A DNA stretch of 64,000 nucleotides from Oceaniglobus roseus. GTDB taxonomy: Bacteria > Pseudomonadota > Alphaproteobacteria > Rhodobacterales > Rhodobacteraceae. Positions 34,149-42,697 of this stretch are shown in pieces. The position numbers and the translations under genes are program-made. The stretch spans positions 1 through 64,000 of the forward strand of contig NZ_PNOS01000019.1 of the NCBI RefSeq assembly GCF_002869745.1, given 5' to 3'. Each line of letters starts with the position of its first letter. Positions within the stretch are counted from its first letter, which is position 1. The notes beneath the pieces were generated by a model. The model was not told the origin of the DNA. It saw only the letters and a program-made list of their open reading frames with translations, and did not search any database.

Positions 34149-35354
34149 ATGAGCAAGAAATCCGAGCGCGTGCTCATTGTAGGAGCAGGCCCTGTCGGAC
34201 TCGTCGCGGCGGCGAGTCTCGCGGATGCGGGGATCCCGGTGACGATCCTGGAACGCAGCGCCGAACTGCCCCAGGACCTGCGGGCCTCGACGTTCCATCC
34301 GCCGACGCTCGACATGCTCGACCGCTTCGGGATCTCCGCAAAGCTCGTCCAGCGCGGACTGGTCTGCCCCACCTGGCAGTTCCGCGACCGGAGCGAGGGG
34401 GTGGTGGCGCATTTCGACCTCTCGCTGCTGAAGGGCGAGACGAATCACCCCTACCGGCTCCAGTGCGAGCAGTGGAAGCTGACCGAGGCGATGCGCGAAC
34501 GCTTCGAGGCGAAGGGCGGCGTGGACCTGATCTATGGCGTGACCGGCCAGAGCGTCACGCAGGACGACGACGGCGTGACGCTGCACTACACCGATGCCGA
34601 CGGCGCCGAGCAGCAGATCACCGGCCGCTATCTCATCGCCTGCGACGGCGCGCATTCACGGATCCGCCGTTCGCTCGACATCGAGTTCGAGGGCCTGACG
34701 ATCCCCGAGATCTTCCTGTCGATGTCCACCCATTTCGACTTTGCCGAGGCGATCCCGGACCTTGCTCCGATCGCCTATCTGACCGATCCCGAGGAATGGG
34801 CCGTGCTGCTGCGCACGCCGTCGCTGTGGCGCGTCCTGCTGCCCACCGATCCCGCCATGTCGGAGGACGAGATCAAGGCGCCCGCCGTGATGGAGGCCCG
34901 CCTGCAGAAGCTCTGCCCGAAGGACGGGCCCTATGACGTCGTGCACGCCACCGCCTACCGGGTGCACCAGCGCGTCGCCAAGGAATACGTCAAGGGCCGC
35001 GTCTTCCTTGCGGGCGACAGCGCGCACCTGAACAATCCGCTGGGCGGCATGGGCATGAACGGCGGCATCCACGACGCGATCAACCTGGCCGAAAAGCTGG
35101 TGCCGGTCTGGCGGGGCGAGGCTTCGGCCGACAGCTTCGGGCGGTACGAGCGTCAGCGGCGCCAGGTCTGCATCGCCACGGTGCAGGAACAATCCATGCG
35201 CAATCGCAAGATGATGGCCGAGAACGATCCGGCCGCGCGCAAGGCATACCACGACGAGCTGCGCGCCATCGTCGCCGATCCGGTCCGCCACAAGGACTAC
35301 CTCATGCGCTCCTCGATGCTCCAGTCCCTGAGGGACCTCGAGACGGTCGCCTGA
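34149..35354 (+). CDS. FAD-dependent monooxygenase (p-hydroxybenzoate hydroxylase-like)
   Basis: Class A flavoprotein hydroxylase, 401 aa, soluble. The FAD Rossmann motif VLIVGAGPVGLVAAASLADA is at 8-27, the mid-protein YLIACDGAHSRIRRSL carries the DG motif, and VFLAGDSAHLNNPLGGMGMN is the FAD-ribityl GD motif. It would hydroxylate an aromatic or enol substrate using NAD(P)H and oxygen. No ring-cleaving dioxygenase is in the window. It is the first gene of a run that continues with a racemase-like and a deacetylase-like gene. Confidence 0.9.
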   Translation: MSKKSERVLIVGAGPVGLVAAASLADAGIPVTILERSAELPQDLRASTFHPPTLDMLDRFGISAKLVQRGLVCPTWQFRDRSEGVVAHFDLSLLKGETNHPYRLQCEQWKLTEAMRERFEAKGGVDLIYGVTGQSVTQDDDGVTLHYTDADGAEQQITGRYLIACDGAHSRIRRSLDIEFEGLTIPEIFLSMSTHFDFAEAIPDLAPIAYLTDPEEWAVLLRTPSLWRVLLPTDPAMSEDEIKAPAVMEARLQKLCPKDGPYDVVHATAYRVHQRVAKEYVKGRVFLAGDSAHLNNPLGGMGMNGGIHDAINLAEKLVPVWRGEASADSFGRYERQRRQVCIATVQEQSMRNRKMMAENDPAARKAYHDELRAIVADPVRHKDYLMRSSMLQSLRDLETVA

Positions 35355-35379
35355 GCCACTGAACGAAAGGAACAGACCC

Positions 35380-36126
35380 ATGACCGACACGCTTGGCTAC
35401 CGCATGAAGTTCGGCGTCATCGCGCCGTCCACCAACACATCTGTCCAGCCGGAGTTCGACGACATGCGCCCGGCCGGCGTCACCAACCACTTCTCGCGGA
35501 TCCTGATCCCCGACATGCCGGTGAACTCGGACGAGGATTTCAATAACCTCGTCCTCGGGATCCGGGAAGCGACCATGGACGCGATCGACGCGGTCAAGAC
35601 CTGCTCGCCCGGCGCGCTGGTCATGGGCATGTCGGCCGAGACGTTCTGGGACGGGAAAGAGCGCGCCGACAAGCTGCAGGCCGAGATCATCGAGCGGGCG
35701 GGGATGCCGGTCGCCATGGGCTCGGACGCCTGCATGAACGCGCTGAAATGCTTCGGCGACATCAAGCGGATCGCCGTCATCACCCCCTACATGCCGGTCG
35801 GCGACCGGCAGGTGGAACGCTATTTCACCGACTGCGGCTACGAGGTGGTGCAGGTGAAGGGGCTGAAGAGCAGAAGCCCCATGCTGATCGCCCACGAGAC
35901 CGAACAGACCCTGCGCGACGCGATCATCGAGGTGAACGATCCCTCGGTCGAGGCGATCATCCAGGCGGGCACCAACCTCGCCTGCGCCCGCGTGGCGATG
36001 ATGGCGGAGTTCTGGCTCGACAAGCCGGTGCTGGCGATCAACACGGCGACCTACTGGCACGCGCTGCGGATGAACGGGATCGAGGACAAGGTGCAGGGCT
36101 TCGGCACGCTCCTGTCCCATCACTGA
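35380..36126 (+). CDS. Asp/Glu racemase-superfamily protein lacking both usual cysteines (maleate isomerase/arylmalonate decarboxylase-like)
   Basis: 248 aa. The superfamily N-terminus FGVIAPSTNTSVQPEFDDM (11-29) is clear. The first catalytic-Cys loop reads VMGMSAETFWDG (81-92), with no Cys. The second reads IIQAGTNLACARV (194-206), with Gly where CTNL is usual; a Cys at 202 is 4 residues away. Superfamily enzymes use these two Cys as acid and base, so this protein is either a divergent decarboxylase or isomerase or not a Cys-based enzyme. AAAGGA precedes the start. The paralogue at 41943 keeps both Cys. Confidence 0.82.
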   Translation: MTDTLGYRMKFGVIAPSTNTSVQPEFDDMRPAGVTNHFSRILIPDMPVNSDEDFNNLVLGIREATMDAIDAVKTCSPGALVMGMSAETFWDGKERADKLQAEIIERAGMPVAMGSDACMNALKCFGDIKRIAVITPYMPVGDRQVERYFTDCGYEVVQVKGLKSRSPMLIAHETEQTLRDAIIEVNDPSVEAIIQAGTNLACARVAMMAEFWLDKPVLAINTATYWHALRMNGIEDKVQGFGTLLSHH

Positions 36127-36135
36127 GGCGCGGCC

Positions 36136-37047
36136 ATGGAATACGATTTCGTCCCCCTGCCCGACCGCAATCCGCTGGTCTGGCCCGACGGCAAGCGGCT
36201 GGCGGTGATCCTGACGATCAACATGGAATACTGGGACCCCGTGCAGGAGAGCGACCGCCCCTTTTATCCCGGCGGCCCCGGCATCGTCGGCGGCAGCCTG
36301 CCCGGCAACGTCTACGACAACCCGAACTTCACCTGGCGCGAGTACGGCCAGCGCGTCGGCGTCTGGCGGATCCTCGACCTGCTCGACGCCGAGGGAGTGC
36401 AGGCCTCCTGCACCATGAACGCGAAGATGGCGCTGAAGCGCCGCCGGGTGATCGACGCCGCGAAGGAGCGCGGCTGGGAGATCGTGCCGCACAACTTCGT
36501 GCAGGACGAGCTTCTGACCGACTACATGTTCGACGAGGCGAAGGAGCGCGACGTGATCCGCCGCACCCTCGACGTCTACGAGCAGGCGATCGGCAAGCCT
36601 GCGAAGGGCTGGCTGTCCTCCTCGCTCCGCTCGACGCTGAACACGGTCGACATCCTGGCGGAAGAGGGTCTGTACTTCATCACCGACCTGCTGAACGACG
36701 ATCAGCCCTACATGGTGAAGACGCGCTCGGGCGCGCCCATGGTCTCGATCTCCTACACCTCCGAAGTGAACGATTTCAGCTTCCTGCGGCAGGGCCTGAC
36801 GGTCGAGACCGGCTTCGCGATGTTCCGCGAACAGTTCGACTGGCTCTACGGCGAAAGCGGAACCAGCGGTCGCTTCATGAACATCGGCCTGCATCCCCAC
36901 GTGATCGGCCAGCCGTTCCGGATCCGCGCCCTGCGCGATTTCATCCAGTATGCGAAGGGCTTCGACGGAGTATGGTTCGCCAATCGCGAGGAGATTGCGG
37001 ATTGGTACCTGAAGACCCACGAAAGCCACATCGTGCCGAAGACATGA
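36136..37047 (+). CDS. Polysaccharide deacetylase-family protein (PuuE/allantoinase-like)
   Basis: NodB-fold hydrolase, 303 aa, with no signal peptide, so cytosolic. The family's DD motif is replaced by LTINMEYWDP (30-39). The His motif is reduced to WEIVPHNFVQDE (115-126). GLHPHVIGQPFR near 252-263 matches the late His motif of PuuE-like proteins. This pattern fits cyclic-amide (allantoin-type) or other small-molecule hydrolases rather than sugar deacetylases. Such a ring-opening activity would suit the hydantoinase setting, but this is inference. Confidence 0.8.
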   Translation: MEYDFVPLPDRNPLVWPDGKRLAVILTINMEYWDPVQESDRPFYPGGPGIVGGSLPGNVYDNPNFTWREYGQRVGVWRILDLLDAEGVQASCTMNAKMALKRRRVIDAAKERGWEIVPHNFVQDELLTDYMFDEAKERDVIRRTLDVYEQAIGKPAKGWLSSSLRSTLNTVDILAEEGLYFITDLLNDDQPYMVKTRSGAPMVSISYTSEVNDFSFLRQGLTVETGFAMFREQFDWLYGESGTSGRFMNIGLHPHVIGQPFRIRALRDFIQYAKGFDGVWFANREEIADWYLKTHESHIVPKT

Positions 37048-37778
37048 TGCCGGACGACCTTTCCCCGCTGGCCGAGGGCCTGGGCGAAAGCCTGTCCCTC
37101 GATGGCATCGAACGGCCCGCGGACCGGGCCTATACCGGCATCCGCCGGGCGATCCTGTCGGGCATCCTGAAGGGCGGCGCGCATCTCGGGGAAGAGGCGC
37201 TGGCGCGGATGACCGGCACCAGCCGCACCCCGGTGCGCGAGGCCCTGCGCCGGCTGGTCGGCGAGGGCCTCGCGCGGGACGAGGGGCGGTCGCGCTTTGT
37301 CGCCGAGTTTCCCTTCGAGGAGGTCGCGGTGATCTTCGACATCCGCGCCCGGCTCGAAGGCTATGCCGCCCGGCTTGCAGCGGAACGCATCACGGCGGCC
37401 GAACTGGACCGGCTCGCCGGGCTGATCGAGGAGATCGACCGGCTGTCCGGCCCCGACGGGACCTCGACCCGGATCCAGGACTTCGCCAAGCTGAACACCG
37501 CCTTCCACGCCACGGTCCTGTCGGCCACCCGCTCGCCCCAGATGCAGAGCCTTTCGGCCCAGGCGACGGCGATCCCGCTGGAGCTGATCAAGCAGTTCGT
37601 CTGGTCGCAGCCGGTGAACGTCGAGCGGTCGAACCGGCAGCACCGCGACATCCTCGACGCGCTGGCCGCCAGGAACGGCAACTGGGCCGAGAACATCATG
37701 TCCGCCCACATCCTGTCGACCAAGCCCGTCAGGCCCGGTGCGAACACCACGCAAGACACGCAGGAAACATCGACGTGA
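37044..37778 (+). CDS. GntR-family (FadR/FCD) transcriptional regulator
   Basis: Regulator, 244 aa. Winged helix about 30-95 with ALARMTGTSRTPVREALRRL; FCD domain about 100-225 with FDIRARLEGYAARLAAERI and FAKLNTAFHATVLS. It starts in an ATGATG that overlaps the deacetylase stop, so the exact start could be 37044 or 37047. There is no clear ribosome site, so translational coupling is likely. It overlaps the aldehyde dehydrogenase gene. A regulator embedded mid-operon suggests autoregulation of the whole unit. Confidence 0.9.
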   Translation: MMPDDLSPLAEGLGESLSLDGIERPADRAYTGIRRAILSGILKGGAHLGEEALARMTGTSRTPVREALRRLVGEGLARDEGRSRFVAEFPFEEVAVIFDIRARLEGYAARLAAERITAAELDRLAGLIEEIDRLSGPDGTSTRIQDFAKLNTAFHATVLSATRSPQMQSLSAQATAIPLELIKQFVWSQPVNVERSNRQHRDILDALAARNGNWAENIMSAHILSTKPVRPGANTTQDTQETST

Positions 37779-39283
37779 AAGACATCCGCACGGAACTGAC
37801 CGCCGCGCCGCAGATCGTCACGGGTTACGTCGGCGGCCGCTTCGAATCAGACACGGGGGAAGCGATCGACGTGACCGACCCGGCAACCGGAACAGCCATC
37901 GGCCTTCTGCGCGAGAGCGACGCCGACCAGGTGGACCGGGCCGTCGCCGCGGCGCGCGCGGCCTTCCCGGAATGGTCGCGCACGACCGTTGCCGAGCGGC
38001 AGAAGGCGCTCATGGCGATCCACGACGCGATCCTCGAGAACGCGGACGAGCTGGCGCGCCTGGAAACGCTGAACACCGGCATTCCGCTGACCCAGACAAG
38101 CGCCATGCACATCCCGCGCGCCGCCCAGAACTTCCGCTTCTTCGCGGAATTCATCAACCAGGACAGCGGCGAGGTCTTCACCCAGGAACCGGGGTACATG
38201 AGCTTCGTCACCCACGAGCCCCTGGGGGTCTGCGCGCTGATCGGCCCGTGGAACATGCCGCTCGGCCTGACGGCGATGAAGATGGCGGGGGCGCTGGCCT
38301 TCGGGAACACCTGCGTGGTCAAGCCGTCCGAGATCACGCCGCTGACCCTGGCCCGTCTGTTCGCGATCCTCGATGCGCGCGGCGTTCTGCCTCGCGGCGT
38401 CGCGAACCTCGTCAACGGGCGGGGCCACGTCACCGGATCGGCCCTGTCCGGGCATCCCGACATCGACATGGTCTCCTTCACCGGCGGCACCGAGACCGGC
38501 GCGCGGATCCTGACGGCGCTGGCGCCCGGCATCAAGCTTGGCGCGATGGAGCTTGGCGGCAAGTCGCCGTCGATCGTCTTCGCCGACGCCGACCTGGAGC
38601 GCGCCATCGACGGGGCGATGCTGGGCAGCTTCATGAACAACGGCCAGATGTACCTTGCCGGCAGCCGGATCTTTGTACAGCGGGCGGTGGCCGAGCCCTT
38701 CATCGAAGCCTTCGTCCGGCGCACCCGCGCGCTGAGGGTCGGCGACCCGTTCGATCCCGTCACCGAGGTCGGGCCGATGATCAACGAGGCGCAGCTGCAA
38801 CGGGTCGAACGCTTCGTCGCCTCCGGACTGTCCGAGGGCGCCGAACTCGTCGCCGGTGGCGCGCGGCACGACGGGCCGTCCGGCGGGTTCTACGTGCAGC
38901 CGACCGCGATGATCGCGGGGTCGAACGCCTTGGCCGTCTGCCAGCAGGAGATCTTCGCGCCCTTCGCGACGCTCCAGGTCTTCGACGACGAGGAAGAGGT
39001 GATCGCGCGCGCCAACGACAGCGTCTTCGGCCTTGTCGGCTATGTCTGGACGCAGGATCTGGAACGCGCCCTGCGCCTGTCGCGGGCGCTTGCGACCGGC
39101 ACCGTGCTGGTCAACACGCCGATCCTGCGCGACCTGCGCACGGGCTTCGGCGGAGTCCGCCAGTCCGGCCTCGGACGCGAGGGGGCGAAAGGGTCCCGCG
39201 CCATGTTCACCGAGATGAAATCGACCATCGTCGCGCTGGAACGGCCCCGCCTGCCCCGCATCGGCCTCGGGGATGCGGCATGA
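37775..39283 (+). CDS. Aldehyde dehydrogenase-family protein with Tyr at the catalytic Cys position
   Basis: NAD(P)-dependent ALDH fold, 502 aa. Cofactor region GPWNMPLGLTAMKMAGALAF (about 151-170), VVKPSEITPL, FTGGTETGARI, and the Glu motif LGAMELGGKSPS are intact. The nucleophile motif reads NNGQMYLAGSR (288-298), so residue 293, normally Cys, is Tyr (TAC at 38651-38653; Cys would need TGC). Unless this is a sequencing error, ordinary dehydrogenase activity is not expected. The GTG start at 37775 overlaps the regulator's TGA. The next gene overlaps by ATGA. Confidence 0.9.
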   Translation: MKDIRTELTAAPQIVTGYVGGRFESDTGEAIDVTDPATGTAIGLLRESDADQVDRAVAAARAAFPEWSRTTVAERQKALMAIHDAILENADELARLETLNTGIPLTQTSAMHIPRAAQNFRFFAEFINQDSGEVFTQEPGYMSFVTHEPLGVCALIGPWNMPLGLTAMKMAGALAFGNTCVVKPSEITPLTLARLFAILDARGVLPRGVANLVNGRGHVTGSALSGHPDIDMVSFTGGTETGARILTALAPGIKLGAMELGGKSPSIVFADADLERAIDGAMLGSFMNNGQMYLAGSRIFVQRAVAEPFIEAFVRRTRALRVGDPFDPVTEVGPMINEAQLQRVERFVASGLSEGAELVAGGARHDGPSGGFYVQPTAMIAGSNALAVCQQEIFAPFATLQVFDDEEEVIARANDSVFGLVGYVWTQDLERALRLSRALATGTVLVNTPILRDLRTGFGGVRQSGLGREGAKGSRAMFTEMKSTIVALERPRLPRIGLGDAA

Positions 39284-40101
39284 GTCATCCTTCCCTCGCG
39301 GGCCGGGTGGTCCTGATCACCGGCGCGTCCCGCGGTCTGGGGCGGGAGATGGCGCTGGAACTGGCCGCCGCGGGCGCCTGCCTGGTCCTGACCGGCAGCC
39401 GGATGTCCGATGACCTGCGCGCCGTGGTGGCCTCCCTCGACCGCGGACGGGTCCTGGCGCTTGCCGCCGATGTCGCCGATCCCGACGCCGCCGCCCGCGC
39501 CGTGGCCCAGGCGGAGGCGCGGTTCGGCCGCCTGGACGTGCTGGTCAACAATGCCGGGCGCGGCATGCGGCTTGTCAGCGAAACCTTCAACACGGTCCCC
39601 ACCCGGTTCTGGGAGACCGAGCCCGCCGCCTGGAACGCCATCGTCGCGGCCAATCTCAACGGCGCCTTCCACATGGCGCGTGCGGCGGCGCCGGGAATGA
39701 TCGAGCGGAAGTTTGGCAAGATCCTGAACATATCGACCTCGGTCCCGACCATGATCCGGCGCGGCTATGCGCCCTATGGCCCGTCGAAGGCAGGGCTGGA
39801 GGCGGCCTCGCGGGTCTGGGCGCAGGACCTCGCCGGAACCGGCGTGGACGTGAACATCTACCTGCCCGGCGGCGCGGCGGACACCGACCTGCTGCCGCCG
39901 GGGCCGGGCAAGAAGGGGGCCGACGGCAACCTGCTGCCCGCCGACATCATGCGCCGGGGGATCTCGTGGCTGTGTTCGGACCTGTCGAACGGCATCACCG
40001 GGGGGCGGTTCATTGCCCGCGCCTGGGGCAGTGGAGAGGACGAGACCGCAAACGCGACCGCCGCCCGCGACGACGGCGCGCTCTGGCCGACAGGAGGGTG
40101 A
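39280..40101 (+). CDS. Short-chain dehydrogenase/reductase (SDR)
   Basis: Classical SDR, 273 aa. Cofactor motif VVLITGASRGLGREMALELA (10-29), structural NNAGRG, and a catalytic set with Ser in ISTSVPT and the YxxxK motif in YGPSKAG. A Pro/Gly-rich C-terminal insert (LLPPGPGKKGADG) replaces the usual substrate loop sequence. It overlaps the aldehyde dehydrogenase gene by ATGA and is followed 1 base later by the MBL gene. It probably oxidises or reduces a hydroxy or keto intermediate of the same pathway. Confidence 0.88.
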   Translation: MSHPSLAGRVVLITGASRGLGREMALELAAAGACLVLTGSRMSDDLRAVVASLDRGRVLALAADVADPDAAARAVAQAEARFGRLDVLVNNAGRGMRLVSETFNTVPTRFWETEPAAWNAIVAANLNGAFHMARAAAPGMIERKFGKILNISTSVPTMIRRGYAPYGPSKAGLEAASRVWAQDLAGTGVDVNIYLPGGAADTDLLPPGPGKKGADGNLLPADIMRRGISWLCSDLSNGITGGRFIARAWGSGEDETANATAARDDGALWPTGG

Positions 40102-40102
40102 C

Positions 40103-40978
40103 ATGCTGACATTCGGAGACGCCCGCATCGACAAGATCGTGGATCTCGATCCCTTCGTCCTGCCCGCCTCCCTGATCTTTCCGGGCCGCCGCCTCAAGGA
40201 ACTCGCAGGCGAAGACGCGCTTTTGTCGCCTCACCACGTGGACTTCGCCGCCGACGCGGTGATCCTCAGCCTGCACTCGTTCCTGCTGCGGCTGGACGGG
40301 AAGACCGTCCTGGTCGACACCTGCGTCGGGGAATGCAAGCCGCGACCGCGGCGGACCGACTGGCACGACCGGCGCGCGACGGGATATCTCGACCGGCTGG
40401 CCGCCGCGGGCGTCCGCCCCGAGGATGTCGACGTCGTCATGTGCACCCACCTGCACGCCGATCACGTGGGCTGGAACACCCGGCTGCAGGACGGCCGCTG
40501 GGTGCCCACGTTCCCGAACGCCCGCTATGTCATGGGGCGGGACGAGCTGGCCCATTGGGAGCGCGAGGAAGCCGCCAATCCCGGAGGACACAACCACGGC
40601 GCCTTCGCCGACAGCGTGCTGCCGGTGTTCGCGTCGGGACAGGTGGAGCGGGTGGAAGACGGCTTCGCGCTGACGCCCCGGCTGTCCGTGGTCCCCCTGC
40701 GCGGGCATTCGCCGGGACACGCCGGGCTGGAGCTGGACGGCGGCCGCCATGGCAGGGCGGTGTTCTGCGGCGACGCGATCCACAGCCCGGTCCAGGTGTT
40801 CCGCCCGGACTGGAGCAGCGGCTTCTGCCACGACCCGGACCGTGCGGCCGCGACCCGCCGCGCCCTGCTGGAGCGTGCGGCGGACGAAGACCTCCTGCTG
40901 CTGCCCGCCCACACGAGGCTGGCCCACGGATTCCGCGTGCGGGCCGGCGCGACCGGCTTTCGTCCGGCGATGGTCTGA
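40103..40978 (+). CDS. Metallo-beta-lactamase-fold hydrolase
   Basis: Cytosolic MBL-fold enzyme, 291 aa, no signal peptide. The metal-binding HLHADHVGW (about 114-122), HSPGHAG, CGDAIHSP and late PAHTRLAHG supply the expected His/Asp ligands. The architecture resembles AHL-lactonase or AttM-type and other lactone or thioester hydrolases. CAGGAGGGTG upstream supports the ATG at 40103. Last gene of the 34.1-41.0 kb unit; it ends 10 bases from the convergent HutC-type regulator. Confidence 0.87.
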   Translation: MLTFGDARIDKIVDLDPFVLPASLIFPGRRLKELAGEDALLSPHHVDFAADAVILSLHSFLLRLDGKTVLVDTCVGECKPRPRRTDWHDRRATGYLDRLAAAGVRPEDVDVVMCTHLHADHVGWNTRLQDGRWVPTFPNARYVMGRDELAHWEREEAANPGGHNHGAFADSVLPVFASGQVERVEDGFALTPRLSVVPLRGHSPGHAGLELDGGRHGRAVFCGDAIHSPVQVFRPDWSSGFCHDPDRAAATRRALLERAADEDLLLLPAHTRLAHGFRVRAGATGFRPAMV

Positions 40979-40988
40979 AAGGATGCGG

Positions 40989-41801
40989 TCAGTCCCGGCT
41001 CTGGCGGCGGCGCACCCTGGTGCGATAGATCATCTTGTCGGCCGGGTGCCAGTTCACCGAGGCGATCAGGATCCCCCGCGCCGTCAGATAGCGGCGCGTC
41101 AGCTGCAACGACAGCGCGCCCTCCCGCAATCCGATCGCCCGCGCCACGTGCTGCGGCATCGGCATCGCCCGGATTTCCTGCTGCGCCTCGATGATGGTTT
41201 CCTGCGACCGGGTCTCGAGAAGGTCGAAGAAGGGGCCGTTGTGATCCGCGAAGGCGGAGGTGTGGTCCCGGAACCGCTCGGGCACATAGCTCTGGATGAA
41301 GGACAGCGGCCGCCCGCCCGGCGCGGTCCAGCGCACGCTCTCGAAGAGGATCCAGCGTTCGCCCGCGCGGACAGGCCCGTCGTCGCCGCCGATCCGCTTG
41401 GCGATCTCCGCGTCAAGCACCACGTCCTCGCTGCCGAGAACGACGAGATAGGTTTCGACCGCGATCTGGAACAGCTCCTGCAGCGACTCGAAGGACTGGT
41501 AATAGCCGGTCGTGGGATTGGCGGTCAGAACCCGCGTCCCCATCCCCTGCCGCCGCTCCACGTAACCGTCCTGCATCAGGTTCCGCAGGGCCGACCGTAT
41601 GGTGAACCGGCTGGTGGCGAACTCCTCGGAAAGCTCGATCTCGGTCGGCATCAGCGACCCGACGGCATAGCGGCCCTGGGCGATCCGGTCCTGGAGGATG
41701 CGCTGGATCCGGACATAGCGCGGCGCCTCGCCGCCGGGCGTCTGGGGGCCGGACTGCTCGCTTTTCAAGTCGCTCTCCCTGTCAATCGACCGTGGTGCCA
41801 T
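40989..41801 (-). CDS. GntR-family (HutC/UTRA) transcriptional regulator
   Basis: Regulator, 270 aa. The winged helix occupies about 25-95 (MPTEIELSEEFATSRFTIRS; QGMGTRVL wing). A UTRA ligand domain (about 110-265) follows, with RWILFESVRW, PERFRDHTSAF and LTRRYLTARGILIASVNWHP. HutC-type proteins sense small acids or sugar phosphates. It diverges from the racemase-lyase operon; TTGGTCTGGACAAA between them is a fitting operator. Similar sites elsewhere in the window hint at a wider regulon. The first ATG is taken as the start. Confidence 0.9.
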   Translation of the reverse strand: MAPRSIDRESDLKSEQSGPQTPGGEAPRYVRIQRILQDRIAQGRYAVGSLMPTEIELSEEFATSRFTIRSALRNLMQDGYVERRQGMGTRVLTANPTTGYYQSFESLQELFQIAVETYLVVLGSEDVVLDAEIAKRIGGDDGPVRAGERWILFESVRWTAPGGRPLSFIQSYVPERFRDHTSAFADHNGPFFDLLETRSQETIIEAQQEIRAMPMPQHVARAIGLREGALSLQLTRRYLTARGILIASVNWHPADKMIYRTRVRRRQSRD

Positions 41802-41880
41802 ACTGGCCGATCCTGCGAGATGTCCAGCCTTTTGCAGGGGCGGGGCGCGCTATTGCGTCCAATGGTCCGGTTTCACCATA

Positions 41881-41894
41881 TTGGTCTGGACAAA
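41881..41894. promoter_or_regulatory. Candidate HutC-type operator
   Basis: TTGGTCTGGACAAA contains GTC-TG-GAC, the inverted core seen in HutC-type operators. It lies 49 bases before the racemase start and 80 before the regulator start. A related half, TGGTCCGG, is 20 bases upstream. Confidence 0.5.
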
Positions 41895-41942
41895 TATTGA
41901 TGCCGATGCAAGAAGTGTGCCGACACCCTCCGGACCGATGAC

Positions 41943-42677
41943 ATGACGACGCGCCACGCTTCCACCTACTCCTACAGGGCCAGGCTTGGCCTGATCGTCC
42001 CGCCCACCAACACGGTGAACGAGGCGGAATGGTCCCGCATGGTGCCCGAGGGCGTGACCTTCCACACGCACCGGATGCCCCTGCATGGCGCCGGCGAGGA
42101 CGCGGCGCTGCTGGCCGACCTGACCGCCTCGGTCGCCCTGCTGGCGCAGGCCGGAACCGACGCCGTGGCCTATGCCTGCACCGCGGGCAGCATGACGGTG
42201 CCCGCCACGCGCCTGCCCGAGGCGGCAAGCCGCGCGACGGGACAGGAGGTGCTGACGACCTCCGCCGCGCTGATCGACGCCTTCGGGGCGCTCGGCGCGC
42301 GCCGCATCTCCATCGCGACGCCCTATGCCGATGCCGTGAACGACCACGAGGTCGAGTTCCTTGCCGCCCACGGGATCGAGACCCTGGCCATCGCCGGGCT
42401 CGGGATCGGCGCCGACGGGCCGCAGGATTTCGTCCGGATCGCCCGGACCCCGCTCGAGCAGGTGCGCGCCCATGCGCTTGGCATCTTCGACCCGGCCAGC
42501 GACGCGCTGCTGATTGCCTGCACCGATTTTCCGACCCTGCCGCTGATCCCCGAACTCGAGGACCGGCTGGGCGTGCCCGTCGTCACGTCCAACCAGGCAA
42601 CGCTCTGGTCGATGTTGCGCACCGTCGGCATCGACGATCGGCTGTCCGGGTTCGGTCGCCTCTTCCAGGATCACTGA
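41943..42677 (+). CDS. Asp/Glu racemase-superfamily isomerase/decarboxylase (maleate isomerase-like)
   Basis: Cofactor-independent enzyme, 244 aa. N-terminal LGLIVPPTNTVNEAEWSRM (15-33); first catalytic Cys in VAYACTAGS (Cys79); second in LLIACTDFPTLPL (Cys about 193). Both Cys are present, unlike the paralogue at 35380, so this copy looks catalytically complete. Maleate cis-trans isomerases and arylmalonate decarboxylases share the fold. It is first in an operon with the lyase, the isochorismatase-type hydrolase and an SDR. Confidence 0.87.
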   Translation: MTTRHASTYSYRARLGLIVPPTNTVNEAEWSRMVPEGVTFHTHRMPLHGAGEDAALLADLTASVALLAQAGTDAVAYACTAGSMTVPATRLPEAASRATGQEVLTTSAALIDAFGALGARRISIATPYADAVNDHEVEFLAAHGIETLAIAGLGIGADGPQDFVRIARTPLEQVRAHALGIFDPASDALLIACTDFPTLPLIPELEDRLGVPVVTSNQATLWSMLRTVGIDDRLSGFGRLFQDH

Positions 42678-42697
42678 AACCAAAGAAAGGACATCGC

